Of a DNA stretch of 64,000 nt, positions 28,561 through 37,466 are shown piece after piece. The notes under the pieces are model-generated. The model had not been told where the DNA came from. It worked only from the letters and a program-made list of their open reading frames with translations, and ran no database searches. Origin of the DNA: Saccharomonospora glauca K62 (lineage in GTDB: Bacteria > Actinomycetota > Actinomycetes > Mycobacteriales > Pseudonocardiaceae); NCBI RefSeq assembly GCF_000243395.2, contig NZ_CM001484.1:2847847-2911846 (forward strand), read 5' to 3'. Every line of letters starts with the position of its first letter. The first letter of the stretch is position 1. The position numbers and the translations under genes are program-made.

Positions 28561-28603
28561 CCCAAGTGAGACAGTGACGCGGACCTCACGACACCGAATC
28601 GGT

Positions 28604-29218
28604 TCAGGAAGCGGAGTTCGCCGCCCGCAACGCGATCCACTGCCGCATGGCGTACTCCACCAACGTGATGAGCGTTTGCTTCGTGGATTCCCGGTCGCGG
28701 GCGTCGCAACGCACGATCGGGATGCTCTGGTCGATGGACAGCGCCTCGCGGACGTCGTCCAGGTCGTGGTGCAGGATCCCGTCGAAGGTGTTCACGCCGA
28801 CGATGTAGGGCAGGCCGCGGTCCTCGAAGAAGTCCACGGGCGCGAACGAGTCGGCGAGTCGCCGGGTATCCGTGAGCACCACCGCACCGATGGCGCCCCG
28901 TACGAGGTCGTCCCACATGAACCAGAACCTCTGCTGCCCCGGCGTACCGAACAGGTACAGGATGAGGTCCTCGTCCAGGGAGACCCGACCGAAGTCCATG
29001 GCGACGGTCGTGGTCGCCTTGTTCGGCGTCGCCTCCAGATCGTCGATGCCGGTGCTCGCATCGGTCATCATCGCCTCGGTGGTCAGCGGGACGATTTCGG
29101 ACACCGAACCGACGAACGTCGTCTTGCCGGCGCCAAACCCACCCGCCACGACGATCTTCGCAGACGTCATCGTCTTCGGCGCGGCTTCGCGCGGTGCCTT
29201 AAAGCCGGCGGAGTCCAC
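28604..29218 (-). CDS. cvnD: Conservon small GTPase (CvnD)
   Basis: A 204-residue Ras/MglA-like GTP-binding protein. P-loop GGFGAGKTTF (about residues 26-35), switch region FGRVSLDEDLILYLFGTPGQQRF with the G3 motif FGTPGQ, and G4-like GVNTFDG. It is the output GTPase of a conservon, a membrane-linked complex found throughout actinomycetes in which a sensor kinase-like protein, a roadblock protein, a DUF742 protein and this GTPase act together in development and signalling. The GTG start at 29218 overlaps cvnC by 20 bp. Confidence 0.93.
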   Translation of the reverse strand: MDSAGFKAPREAAPKTMTSAKIVVAGGFGAGKTTFVGSVSEIVPLTTEAMMTDASTGIDDLEATPNKATTTVAMDFGRVSLDEDLILYLFGTPGQQRFWFMWDDLVRGAIGAVVLTDTRRLADSFAPVDFFEDRGLPYIVGVNTFDGILHHDLDDVREALSIDQSIPIVRCDARDRESTKQTLITLVEYAMRQWIALRAANSAS

Positions 29219-29720
29219 TCAACACCCTTTCCATCAACTTCAGGTGCGCCTCGGCGCCTTCGTCACCGGAGACGGTCCTGTGCACGGTGACCAGTCCCGC
29301 ATCCGCCGCATCGCTGATCAGCACCCGAGCCACGCCCAGTGGAACCCGGAGCCGAGAAGCGATCTCCGCGACCGACTGCGGGGTACGACATTCTTCCATG
29401 ATCACCTGGAGCTCGATCTGGTCGGGCACCGCGAGGAGCGCCGCGGTCCGGGTCGAGACCAATGTCTCCAGCTCCAGGTGGTAGTTCGCCTTGGTCCGGC
29501 CGCCGGTAAGGGCGTAGGGACGGACGAACCCGGTCTCCTCCGTCGTCGGCTCCAACGGGAAAGCTTCGACTGCCACAGGCTGCTCCTTGGTGCTCGTTCC
29601 GTTCTCGCCGTGTCCGTACTCCGACCACTCACACTCGGAACCTCGAAAGCCCCGGCCCGTTCCTCCGGGCGCCGTCGCGGCGTCCGGCTCGTCGCGGGGG
29701 GTCGGAGGCCCCGGGGTCAT
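29199..29720 (-). CDS. cvnC: Conservon DUF742 protein (CvnC)
   Basis: A 173-residue DUF742 protein. The hallmark FVRPYALTGGRT is at about residues 66-77 and the C-terminal winged-helix region contains PQSVAEIASRLRVPLGVARVLISDAADAGLV. The N-terminal Pro/Gly-rich part up to residue 50 is accepted because ATG 29720 lies seven bases after cvnB and has GGTGGG upstream; a GTG start at about 29574 (VAVEAFPLE) would give a shorter form. It links CvnB/CvnA to the GTPase CvnD. Confidence 0.9.
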   Translation of the reverse strand: MTPGPPTPRDEPDAATAPGGTGRGFRGSECEWSEYGHGENGTSTKEQPVAVEAFPLEPTTEETGFVRPYALTGGRTKANYHLELETLVSTRTAALLAVPDQIELQVIMEECRTPQSVAEIASRLRVPLGVARVLISDAADAGLVTVHRTVSGDEGAEAHLKLMERVLSGLRRL

Positions 29721-29727
29721 CGCGCGG

Positions 29728-30180
29728 TCATCCCACCGGCTCGCCGATCCGTGGTCCGCCCGATCCCTGGAGCTGGGCTCGAAGCTCCGGCGTCAGGAGC
29801 TGCCCGACTCGCTCGACCAGCAGCGTCATCTCGTACGCGACCTGGCCGATGTCACAGTTCGGAGCGGCCAGCACCGCCAGGCACGACCCTCCGCTGATCG
29901 ACATGAGCACCATGGTCCCGAGTTCCATCTCGACGACGGTCTCGGTCACCGCTCCCGCCTCGAAGCACCGCGCCGCTCCCTGAGTGAGACTGACCAAGCC
30001 GGACGCCACCGCTGCGAGCTGGTCGGCGCGGTCGAGCGGCAGCCGGTTCGACGACGTCAACAGCAGACCGTCGGCCGACACCACCACAGCGTGCGCGACA
30101 CCCGGCACCCGTTCGGCGAAGTCGTTCACCAACCATCCGAACTGGTTCTGCTGAGGCGCAGAGCGATCCGACACGGTCAT
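29728..30180 (-). CDS. cvnB: Conservon roadblock/LC7 protein (CvnB)
   Basis: A 150-residue roadblock/LC7 domain protein: [52 protein letters not shown] and [25 protein letters not shown] are all family features. In characterised systems such proteins act as regulators or GAPs for MglA-like GTPases, here CvnD. It overlaps the 3' end of cvnA by 4 bp (ATGA). Confidence 0.93.
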   Translation of the reverse strand: MTVSDRSAPQQNQFGWLVNDFAERVPGVAHAVVVSADGLLLTSSNRLPLDRADQLAAVASGLVSLTQGAARCFEAGAVTETVVEMELGTMVLMSISGGSCLAVLAAPNCDIGQVAYEMTLLVERVGQLLTPELRAQLQGSGGPRIGEPVG

Positions 30181-33100
30181 TCACCCTCCAGTCTTTCGTC
30201 TGCGTTGTCGGCCTCACTCGCGGTGTGATGCCGACCTCTGCGGACTCCCTGTTGAAAGCTCGCCAGCCTCCCTCGCACGTCGGCAGGGTCTCTCGGCAGC
30301 CTGCGACGCGGTTCGGCCTGCCCCTCGGGGGCCGCGCTGCCGGGAAGCAGCCTCTCCCCACGCTGCCGTCGAGGCAAACCGGCCGCCGTGTAGCTCGTCG
30401 GCTCCGCACGGGAGACCTCTTCGACCGTTTTCCACCGTTCGTCGACCGCGAAAGCCCAGCTCGTGCCGCTTTTCTCGGAGGACCGCGAGTCCGCCGAATC
30501 CCCTTTCTGCCCCTTCTCGACAGTGCCGGACGAATCGGTGGAAGGTCGTGATGCGTCGGTGAACAGCCCCCCGGAGCTCCCCACGACATCGGTGGTCTCG
30601 GTGGCACCGGGCTCCTCCGGCGTGGCCCCCGGCCGGGAGTCCTTCGAGTGCTGCGCCGACTCCGAGCCGGTGCCGGAGGTCGCCTCGCCGTCCGACATCT
30701 CGCCCCTGCGGTGTCGACGACCACGCGTCACGCCCTGTTGGAAACTGCTGAGCCTGCCGAGCACGTCGGCCGGGTCGCGCGGGCGACGCGGCAGCTCGCG
30801 CGAGGATTCGGCCTCGCTGCCCGCCGGGGCGGCGCTGCCGGGCAACAGTCGTTCCCCACGCCGCCGTCGAGGCAGCCCCGCGTCGGTGTACTCGGAGGGA
30901 GCCTGCCGCTGCGAGACCTCCTGCACGGTCTTGAAGGTCTGGTCGGCGGCGAACTTCCAGTCGTGACTCTCCTCCGGCGGTGCACTACCCACCGCGTCGG
31001 TGACCTTGCGGAACCACGCCGACACCATCTCGTCGAAGATCGGCGTCGTCTCGGCGTTCTCCACGGCCGCCTTCCGCGCCCTGCGCTGCTCCTCCGTGGA
31101 GTTACCCGCGCTGTTCTCGGTGACGGCGGCACTCCACCAGTCGCTCACCGCCGTGCTGTTGGCCTCGAACAGCTTGCTGCCCGACAGCGACTCGCCCGAG
31201 TCCGCGCCTCGCCGCCGGTCGGCTTCCCTCCGGAGCTGTTCGGCCGCCTGAGCCTCGGAGGGCCACGCCGGGCCGGCCTCGGTGGATTCGGTCCCGGAGG
31301 CGGCTCCGTCCGCGGCGGAAGCCTCCTGAGAGGCACGGGAGGACTGCGAGGTCTGAGAAGACTGCGAGGGTGTCCGGCCGGAGGTGGCGCCGTCCCAGCC
31401 CGGAGGCGTGAACAACGCGGTTCCGGTCAGCTCCTTGTCGCTCCGCGTGGGCGTGGCCGCGCCGTCGCCGCCCGGCGTGGTCGTGCGCGCCGCCGCGCTG
31501 CCGCCCGGCTTCCTCCGCGGCAGCGGACCTCCCGGCGTGTCCAGCATGCCCGCCGGAGCCGGGTTTCGCGGCGCCGCGTCCGTGGCACTTTCCTCGGACT
31601 GCCGCGAGGTGGTCGGCTCGGCGAGATCCCTGGCCGCGGGCTCCGGCATCGGGTACGGGGCGTGCTCGTCCGTCACCAACTCGGCCGGAACGGTCACGGT
31701 GGCTCTGACGCCCACGATGTCCTTGCCACCGTGCAGTTCCACGCCGAAGCCGTGCCGCTTGGCGAGCCGACCCACCACGAACAGCCCCATGCGCCGCGAG
31801 GTGGTGAGGTCGATCGAGCTCGCCTCGGACAACCTCTCGTTGGCCTCGGCGATCTCGTGCTCGTTCATGCCGATGCCCTTGTCGAGGATGTCGATGGACA
31901 ACGACGCGTCGTCGAGCTGCCGCACGGCCACGGTCACCTGGGTCTCGGGCGCGGAGAACGCGGTGGCGTTGTCGAGCAGCTCCGCGACGAGCCGGATCAA
32001 ATCGCCCGCCGCGTAACCGACCACGCTCACCGATGGCGGCGTGCGGACCACCACGCGCTGGTACTGCTCGATCTCGGACACCGCGGCCCGCAGCACGTCG
32101 GTGGCGCTCACCGGCTGTCCCGACCGGCGTGCGGGCTCGGCACCGGAGAGCACCATGAGGTTCTCGTTGTTGCGGCGCATCCGCGTGGCCAGGTGATCGA
32201 GTTGGAACAGCGTGGCGAGCTGGTCGGCGTCCTCCTCATCCCGCTCCAGTCGTTCGATGAGCTGGAGCTGGCGTTGCACGAGGCTCTGGCTGCGGCGGGA
32301 GAGGTTGACGAACACGGACGCGTATCCGGCGCGCATACTCGCCTGTTCGGCGGCCAGGCGCAACGCCTCGCTGTGCACGACGTCGAACGCCCTGGCCACC
32401 TCACCAATCTCGTCGCGGGTGTCGATCGGGACGGGGTTGATCTCCGTGTCGTCGGTGTGGCCTTCCTGGATCGCCTGCACGGCCTCGGGCAGTTCGTGCT
32501 GGGCGACTTCGAGCGCGGTGGTCCGCAGCACCTTGAGTGAACGCAAAAGCTGCCGCGCGATGAGGAACACGACCAACGCGGCGAGCACGAACGCGACGAA
32601 CAACGCCACGGCCAGCATCGCGACGCCGGTGCTCGCGTCGTCGGCCAGCGTGCCGGTGCCCCCGGTCAGCTCCTCGCCCAGCCGGTCGGCGAGCTCGCCC
32701 ATCGCCGTGAACACGGCCGTGCCGGTCTCGGCCCACTCGTCGGCGTTCGTGGACGACAGCAGCTCACTGCCCGCGTCCTGGCTCGACAGCAAGGCGCTGA
32801 CGACCCGGTTGTACTCGTCGAACGCCGGTCCCCGCACCGTCTCGTCGTAGAGGGCGCGCTGCGCCTCCGTGGCGGCGGCGGAGAACTCCGCGAGCCGGTC
32901 GGCTCGCCGGACGTCGGAGGTGCGGACGTCGTTGAACTCGCTGGGCGTCAGCCCGAAGGCGATGCCGTGGGTGACGAGGGCCTGGTGGACCGAGACCTCC
33001 TCGCGGGCCACGAGCAGGTTGTGCACCGCGTCGGCGGTGGCGGCGAGACCGTCCGCCCTGATGCCGCTGGCCACCGCGGTGTCGACCTCCAGCAGCGCCG

Positions 33101-33626
33101 CCGTGACGGCCCGGTACTCCTCGACGGCCTTGACGGCGTTCACCTGCCCGCTGGAGATCCGTTCACGGATCCCCTCCAGTGCCCCGAGTTGCTCGTCGAG
33201 CCCACCGCGGACGGCCGAGAGCCGGTCGCCCGCCGCGGCCACGGCCTCGGTCAGCGGGGCCCGCGCGCGGTCCACGGCGCCGCGGGCCCGGCTCAGCTCG
33301 TCGGAGTCGAGACCGCTGCCCTCGGTCAGCGCGGCGGCGGTGAGGGTGCGCTCCCGCTGGATCGCGTCGAGCAGGGTGCGGGTCGCGGCCCCGACGTCGG
33401 CGAGCTGCCGCTGGGCGTCGTACTGGTTCGCACGGGAGATCTGGCCGACGAGTGTGGCCGCGCCCAGCACCACCGCGATGACGATCGGGATGAGGGTGAC
33501 CGCCCCGAGCTTGAGCGGGAGGTTCCAGTCACGCCAACGCAGGGCCGCACGCCAGCGGGAACGAGGGCGGTCCTCCTCGCCGAGGAGCTCGCCCACCGCG
33601 ACCTGGCCATCCGACGCAACCTTCAC
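30177..33626 (-). CDS. cvnA: Conservon sensor histidine kinase-like protein (CvnA)
   Basis: A 1149-residue membrane sensor. One membrane helix lies near residue 45 ([22 protein letters not shown] in part); a nitrate/sulfonate-sensor-like extracellular helical domain follows to about residue 300, a second helix ([22 protein letters not shown] region), a HAMP domain and an HATPase_c domain ([20 protein letters not shown]). The C-terminal 450 residues are low complexity and contain a duplicated module of about 75-80 residues (see repeat). GTG 33626 is chosen for GGAGGAG eight bases upstream; the open frame to 33878 lacks coding character. It is the first gene of the conservon. Confidence 0.9.
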   Translation of the reverse strand: MKVASDGQVAVGELLGEEDRPRSRWRAALRWRDWNLPLKLGAVTLIPIVIAVVLGAATLVGQISRANQYDAQRQLADVGAATRTLLDAIQRERTLTAAALTEGSGLDSDELSRARGAVDRARAPLTEAVAAAGDRLSAVRGGLDEQLGALEGIRERISSGQVNAVKAVEEYRAVTAALLEVDTAVASGIRADGLAATADAVHNLLVAREEVSVHQALVTHGIAFGLTPSEFNDVRTSDVRRADRLAEFSAAATEAQRALYDETVRGPAFDEYNRVVSALLSSQDAGSELLSSTNADEWAETGTAVFTAMGELADRLGEELTGGTGTLADDASTGVAMLAVALFVAFVLAALVVFLIARQLLRSLKVLRTTALEVAQHELPEAVQAIQEGHTDDTEINPVPIDTRDEIGEVARAFDVVHSEALRLAAEQASMRAGYASVFVNLSRRSQSLVQRQLQLIERLERDEEDADQLATLFQLDHLATRMRRNNENLMVLSGAEPARRSGQPVSATDVLRAAVSEIEQYQRVVVRTPPSVSVVGYAAGDLIRLVAELLDNATAFSAPETQVTVAVRQLDDASLSIDILDKGIGMNEHEIAEANERLSEASSIDLTTSRRMGLFVVGRLAKRHGFGVELHGGKDIVGVRATVTVPAELVTDEHAPYPMPEPAARDLAEPTTSRQSEESATDAAPRNPAPAGMLDTPGGPLPRRKPGGSAAARTTTPGGDGAATPTRSDKELTGTALFTPPGWDGATSGRTPSQSSQTSQSSRASQEASAADGAASGTESTEAGPAWPSEAQAAEQLRREADRRRGADSGESLSGSKLFEANSTAVSDWWSAAVTENSAGNSTEEQRRARKAAVENAETTPIFDEMVSAWFRKVTDAVGSAPPEESHDWKFAADQTFKTVQEVSQRQAPSEYTDAGLPRRRRGERLLPGSAAPAGSEAESSRELPRRPRDPADVLGRLSSFQQGVTRGRRHRRGEMSDGEATSGTGSESAQHSKDSRPGATPEEPGATETTDVVGSSGGLFTDASRPSTDSSGTVEKGQKGDSADSRSSEKSGTSWAFAVDERWKTVEEVSRAEPTSYTAAGLPRRQRGERLLPGSAAPEGQAEPRRRLPRDPADVRGRLASFQQGVRRGRHHTASEADNADERLEGE
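30227..30959 (-). repeat. cvnA: Duplicated C-terminal module inside cvnA
   Basis: Two copies, 30714-30959 and 30227-30457, encode similar peptides in the same order: a KTVQEVS/KTVEEVS segment, [19 protein letters not shown], DPADVxGRLxSFQQGVxRGR. The spacing is about 500 bp. They may be repeated docking motifs for partner proteins. Confidence 0.75.
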
Positions 33627-34232
33627 GAAGGTGACTCCTCCTCCGGCTCGCCCACTGTCATCACGGTGTGCGCGGCCGTCCCACCTGACGCGCGCCCAGC
33701 GCTCGTCGTACGGATGGGCGCCGCTGCTTCGTCGTTCGTCGTTCCGCGCCTTGTGCCGTCCGCTCGTACCGATCCACCGGCCACGGCAGCACGTCACGTA
33801 CCAACAGACGTACCCTCCGTGACGCCCGTCGGCCGCGCCGGGGCGGGAGTCGGTCGGGTGGACCGAGCCTAACACCACGCACCGGCCCCTTGATCTTGGT
33901 CGCGATCATGCCTTTGACCTGCGAAAACATCCAATAAAACGGATCATGAGGCGATTCGGGGTCACAAACGGCGCCGCGGCGGTCGCAGTCCGATTACGGG
34001 TTTCACCGGTTCGAGGCGGTAAAGCCTCACCCACACAGCCGATGCGAAATCCTCGTTGTCACTCTTTCGGCTCAGCCGAGCAGGATTCTCAGTGGAACGC
34101 GTGGTGGCAAGTTTGCACGATCTTGTGGCCCGCACCGGAACACGAAAGAACAAAACACCCGCCGAGATCCGGGCCTCCCGCGGCCTCGGCGGCGGTCCGG
34201 CCCCGCCCCGGAGCCTCCTACCCTCGGTAACC
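33627..34232. other. 606-bp divergent intergenic region (conservon / polyamine operon)
   Basis: No convincing gene. An open frame at 33661-33930 on the minus strand has poor codon composition and was rejected. An AT-richer patch at 33905-33950 is the likely promoter zone; on the minus strand TTGGAT and CATGAT are 18 bases apart, and on the plus strand TTGACC is followed by an AT-rich stretch. Nothing resembling a known riboswitch was recognised in the 170 bases before the polyamine operon. Confidence 0.4.
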
Positions 34233-35402
34233 GTGAACGACACGGTCACCCGCATCCGCGCCTTCCTCGACACGCACCGACCTCCGACCCCGTGCCTCGT
34301 GGTGGACGTCGACACCGTGGTCGACCGCTACCGACGACTCCGGGAAACGTTTTCGGGGGCCCGCGTGCAGTACGCGGTGAAGGCGAACCCGCACCCCGCG
34401 GTGCTCCGAGCACTCGTGGCCGAGGGCGCCGCGTTCGACGTGGCCAGCCCCGGCGAGATCGACCTCTGCCTGGCCGTCGGGGCCGAGCCCGGCGCGCTGT
34501 CCTACGGCAACACGATCAAGAAACCGTCCGACATCGCCCACGCCCACGCGGCGGGCGTCCGGGAGTACACCTTCGACGCCGAGAGCGACGTGGACAACCT
34601 CGCCCGGCACGCGCCGGGAGCCCAGGTGTCGGCACGAGTGCTCGTGCAGGACGGCCCCGACTCGGTCACCCCGTTCGGCCACAAGTTCGGCTGCCACGCC
34701 GACGAGGCCGTCCGACTGCTGCTGCGCGCGGCGGAACGGGGCCTGGACCCCGTCGGCGTCAGCTTCCACGTGGGCTCGCAACAGCTCACCCCCGACGCCT
34801 GGGACGTGGCGGTCTCCTCGGCCGCGAAGGTGTTCACGGCCGTCGCCGAACACGGCGTGGCCCTGCGCCGCCTCAACGTCGGCGGGGGCTTCGGCATCTC
34901 GTACCGCGACCCCGCACCCGCCATGAGCGCGTACGCCGAGGCCGTCACCTCCGCCGTGCGCACCCACTTCGCGCACCCGCCCGAGCTGGTGTGCGAGCCG
35001 GGACGCGCCGTGGTCGCCGAGGCGGGCCTCATCCGCAGCGAGGTCGTCGTCGTGTCGCGCAAGCTCCCCACGGACCCGCACCGGTGGGTGTACCTCGACG
35101 TCGGCCGCTACAACGGTCTGGCCGAGACCGAGAACGAGGCGATCGCCTATCGGCTCGATGTCGTGGGCTCGCACTCACAAGAAGACGGCCCTGTGATCAT
35201 CGCCGGACCGACGTGCGATGGTGACGACGTGCTCTACCGAAGGACGCCGTACCGGCTGCCGCTGTCGCTACGAGCCGGCGACGTGATCGACATCCTCGCG
35301 GCCGGCGCGTACACGGCGAGCTACTCGTCGGTGGCGTTCAACGGGATCGAGCCCTTGCGTACGTACTGCATTTCCGAAGGGAGGCTGATCAGTGCCGAGT
35401 GA
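34233..35402 (+). CDS. Type III PLP-dependent ornithine/lysine/arginine decarboxylase
   Basis: A 389-residue alanine-racemase-fold decarboxylase. PLP lysine is K50 in YAVKANPHP, the glycine loop is NVGGGFGI (about 215-222), EPGRAVVAEAG binds the phosphate region, and the dimer-contributed active-site Cys is C328 in GPTCDGDD. Ornithine decarboxylase of this length (about 390) makes putrescine; a lysine or diaminopimelate substrate is also possible. The GTG at 34233 is chosen since the conserved region begins at residue 8; the ribosome site is weak. It overlaps speD by 11 bp, so the three genes form one operon for polyamine synthesis. Confidence 0.85.
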   Translation: MNDTVTRIRAFLDTHRPPTPCLVVDVDTVVDRYRRLRETFSGARVQYAVKANPHPAVLRALVAEGAAFDVASPGEIDLCLAVGAEPGALSYGNTIKKPSDIAHAHAAGVREYTFDAESDVDNLARHAPGAQVSARVLVQDGPDSVTPFGHKFGCHADEAVRLLLRAAERGLDPVGVSFHVGSQQLTPDAWDVAVSSAAKVFTAVAEHGVALRRLNVGGGFGISYRDPAPAMSAYAEAVTSAVRTHFAHPPELVCEPGRAVVAEAGLIRSEVVVVSRKLPTDPHRWVYLDVGRYNGLAETENEAIAYRLDVVGSHSQEDGPVIIAGPTCDGDDVLYRRTPYRLPLSLRAGDVIDILAAGAYTASYSSVAFNGIEPLRTYCISEGRLISAE

Positions 35403-35781
35403 GTTCGTGCCGGTTGGCGTGTTCTCCGGCAAGCACGTCCTCGCGGAGCTGGACGGGATCGACCCGCGGCTGCTCGACGACGAGGAGTTCCTGCGTACCA
35501 CTTTGGAGAGCACACTGACCGACGCCGGCGCGACGGTGTGCGACGTCATCACCCACCGCTTCGAACCCCAGGGCGTGACCGTGCTGGCGATGCTGGCGGA
35601 GTCACACGCGTCCCTTCACACCTATCCGGAGATCGGGGCCATGTTCGTCGACGTCTTCACCTGCGGCGAGCGGGCCGATCCGGAACTCGCCGTGCGCCTG
35701 CTGGCGGCCGCGCTCGGCACCGAGCCCGAGTCCATGTCCACGATCAGCCGAGGTCGACGGCCCGCGAAAGTGGGGAAGTAG
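35392..35781 (+). CDS. speD: S-adenosylmethionine decarboxylase proenzyme
   Basis: A 129-residue bacterial class 1B AdoMet decarboxylase. Self-cleavage should occur at Glu70-Ser71 in LAESHASLHTYPE, giving the pyruvoyl group on Ser71. VDVFTCG carries the usual active-site Cys. It supplies decarboxylated AdoMet, the aminopropyl donor for the next gene. It starts at GTG 35392 inside the decarboxylase gene, and its stop codon is followed directly by the ATG of speE. Confidence 0.94.
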   Translation: MPSEFVPVGVFSGKHVLAELDGIDPRLLDDEEFLRTTLESTLTDAGATVCDVITHRFEPQGVTVLAMLAESHASLHTYPEIGAMFVDVFTCGERADPELAVRLLAAALGTEPESMSTISRGRRPAKVGK

Positions 35782-36645
35782 ATGAGCACACGAATCGTCG
35801 AGCCGATGAGCGAGGGACTCACCCGCGTCTGGGAGGTCCCCGAGGTGATTCTCGACACTCACACCGCCTACCAACACGTGGTGATCGGCCGCACGGCCCA
35901 GGGCGTCTCGCTGTTCTGCGACAACGAACGCCAGAGCACCGAGGCCAGCCAGCTGGTCTATCACGAGGCGCTCATGGTGCCGCCGATGCTGCTCGCCGAC
36001 TCGGTCGAGCGGGTACTGATCATCGGGTCCAGCGAGGGGGTCGCCAGCCAGCTCGCCGTCGCGTACGGCGCGCGAGAGGTCGACCACGTCGACATCGACG
36101 CCGAGACCGTCCGGGCGTGCGCCCGGCACTTGCCCTACGGCTACACCCCCGAGGAGCTGGTCGCGGCCGAGCGAGGTGACGGTCCCGTCCGCGTCCACTA
36201 CCGCGACGGTTGGGACTTCTTGTCCACCGCGACGGGCGGGTACGACGTCGTGGTGATCGACCTTCCCGACGAGAACACCGATCCGCAGGCTCAGCACAAC
36301 CGGCTCTACGGCAAGGACTTCCTGCGCCGCTGCGCGAACGTCCTGGCGCCGGGCGGGGTGGTCTGCTGCCAGGCGGGGTGTCCCACGCTGTGGCGCAACG
36401 ACACACTGATCACCGCGTGGGAACGCTTCAACGAGATCTTCGACACGGTCGTCTACTTCGGCTCCGACGAGCACGAGTGGGCGTTCCTGTCGGGACGCCC
36501 AAACGCGCGAAGCGCCCCGGTCGAAGCGATGACCGAGGCGCTCGCGAGGTCGGCCTACCGGCCGGAGTCCATCGACGCCGACACGCTGCGGGGCTGCACC
36601 GTGCCGCCGCGTTCGGTCCGTCTCAAAGCTTCCGGCCCTCGCTGA
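35782..36645 (+). CDS. speE: Polyamine aminopropyltransferase (spermidine synthase-like), divergent
   Basis: A 287-residue SpeE-like enzyme that would transfer an aminopropyl group from decarboxylated AdoMet to a diamine. Matching features are DNERQSTEASQLVYHEAL, VLIIGSSEG for the nucleotide loop, DHVDID, YDVVVIDLPDEN and LYGKDFLRRCANVLAPGGVVCCQAG. Two usual motifs are altered: the GGGDGG loop is GSSEGV, and the acidic DE before the YHE motif is SQ. This may change substrate choice. It begins immediately after the speD stop codon. Its last 23 bases overlap the convergent DUF3817 gene. Confidence 0.85.
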   Translation: MSTRIVEPMSEGLTRVWEVPEVILDTHTAYQHVVIGRTAQGVSLFCDNERQSTEASQLVYHEALMVPPMLLADSVERVLIIGSSEGVASQLAVAYGAREVDHVDIDAETVRACARHLPYGYTPEELVAAERGDGPVRVHYRDGWDFLSTATGGYDVVVIDLPDENTDPQAQHNRLYGKDFLRRCANVLAPGGVVCCQAGCPTLWRNDTLITAWERFNEIFDTVVYFGSDEHEWAFLSGRPNARSAPVEAMTEALARSAYRPESIDADTLRGCTVPPRSVRLKASGPR

Positions 36646-36967
36646 CCCTGCGGGTCACGGCCCGCTCGGCGACGAAGGAGAAGAAGGGCACGCATCCGGC
36701 GAGCAGCACGCCGATCGTGCCCTTCACCGACCAGCGGGCCTTCAACGCCAGGTCCACCGCCAGCACCAGGTACACCATGTAGATCACGCCGTGGATGGGC
36801 GAGTACACGGCCGAGGGCGTCGGGTTGTCGAATCCGTAACGGATCACCATGACCACGACCAGCCCGAGCAGACCGAGACCCGTGACGAAGGCCGCGATCC
36901 GGAATCGCCGCAGCGGCTTGCTCAGATCGGCTTTCGTGGTCGTCTCGTCCCGCGCGGTCGTCACCAT
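36623..36967 (-). CDS. DUF3817 integral membrane protein
   Basis: A 114-residue membrane protein with three hydrophobic helices. The block YGFDNPTPSAVYSPIHGVIYMVYLVLAVDLALKARWS matches DUF3817 (YdzA-like). Function is unknown. ATG 36967 is preceded by GGAGAGG. It follows the next minus-strand gene with stop and start nearly touching, so the two are co-transcribed. Its 3' end overlaps speE antisense by 23 bp. Confidence 0.85.
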   Translation of the reverse strand: MVTTARDETTTKADLSKPLRRFRIAAFVTGLGLLGLVVVMVIRYGFDNPTPSAVYSPIHGVIYMVYLVLAVDLALKARWSVKGTIGVLLAGCVPFFSFVAERAVTRRVSEGRKL

Positions 36968-36968
36968 G

Positions 36969-37391
36969 TCAGTTCCTCTCCTGCTCACGGGCATTCAGTT
37001 GCGCCAGGTAGGCGTTGTACTCCGCCAACGCCGCGTCCTCCTCGTCCATCAGCTCGTCCGGGACCGGGGGCTTCGCGGGCGTGGGGGCGACTCGTCGAGG
37101 GGTCGGCACCGACGTGGTGCGCGCCCGCTCCCGCGAGCCGACGGGGGGCTCGGTCGCCTCGTCCCTCGCCGCGGCCTGCCTGCGCAGCCTGGTCATCCGC
37201 CAGACCATGAAGGCGGGGAACAGCCCGAACAGCGGCCACTGGAGCACGTAACCGAGGTTCTGGAAACTGCCGCCCGCGGACGTGAATCGCTCCCACTGCC
37301 ACCACGCCAAGCCGCAGCAGACGACGAGACTCAGCAGACACCCGCAGACGATGAGCAGCTTGCGCTGGACCGTGGAGCGACGATCGGACAC
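36969..37391 (-). CDS. Conserved small membrane protein
   Basis: A 140-residue protein with two membrane helices (LLIVCGCLLSLVVCCGLAWWQWE; GYVLQWPLFGLFPAFMVWRM) separated by a short RFTSAGGSFQNL loop. The C-terminal half is charged and ends in EYNAYLAQLNAREQERN, a short helix seen in a conserved actinobacterial family of unknown role that is commonly next to DUF3817. The start is GTG 37391. It is coupled to the DUF3817 gene downstream. Confidence 0.75.
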   Translation of the reverse strand: MSDRRSTVQRKLLIVCGCLLSLVVCCGLAWWQWERFTSAGGSFQNLGYVLQWPLFGLFPAFMVWRMTRLRRQAAARDEATEPPVGSRERARTTSVPTPRRVAPTPAKPPVPDELMDEEDAALAEYNAYLAQLNAREQERN

Positions 37392-37466
37392 GTCTTCGAC
37401 GCTAGCATTCCCCCGGACACGGGCGACGGCTTGCCCGTTTTCGTCCGGATTGTCCGTCCGGGTTCG

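Noticed and set aside
30648-32540. Open frame of 630 codons antisense to cvnA
   Set aside because: Arg/Gly/His-rich shadow; cvnA domains on the other strand are unmistakable.
33627-33878. N-terminal extension of cvnA
   Set aside because: GGAGGAG just before GTG 33626 and loss of coding bias upstream favour the shorter protein.
33661-33930. Minus-strand frame of 89 codons upstream of cvnA
   Set aside because: Arg-rich, poor third-position GC pattern, no good ribosome site and no recognisable domain.
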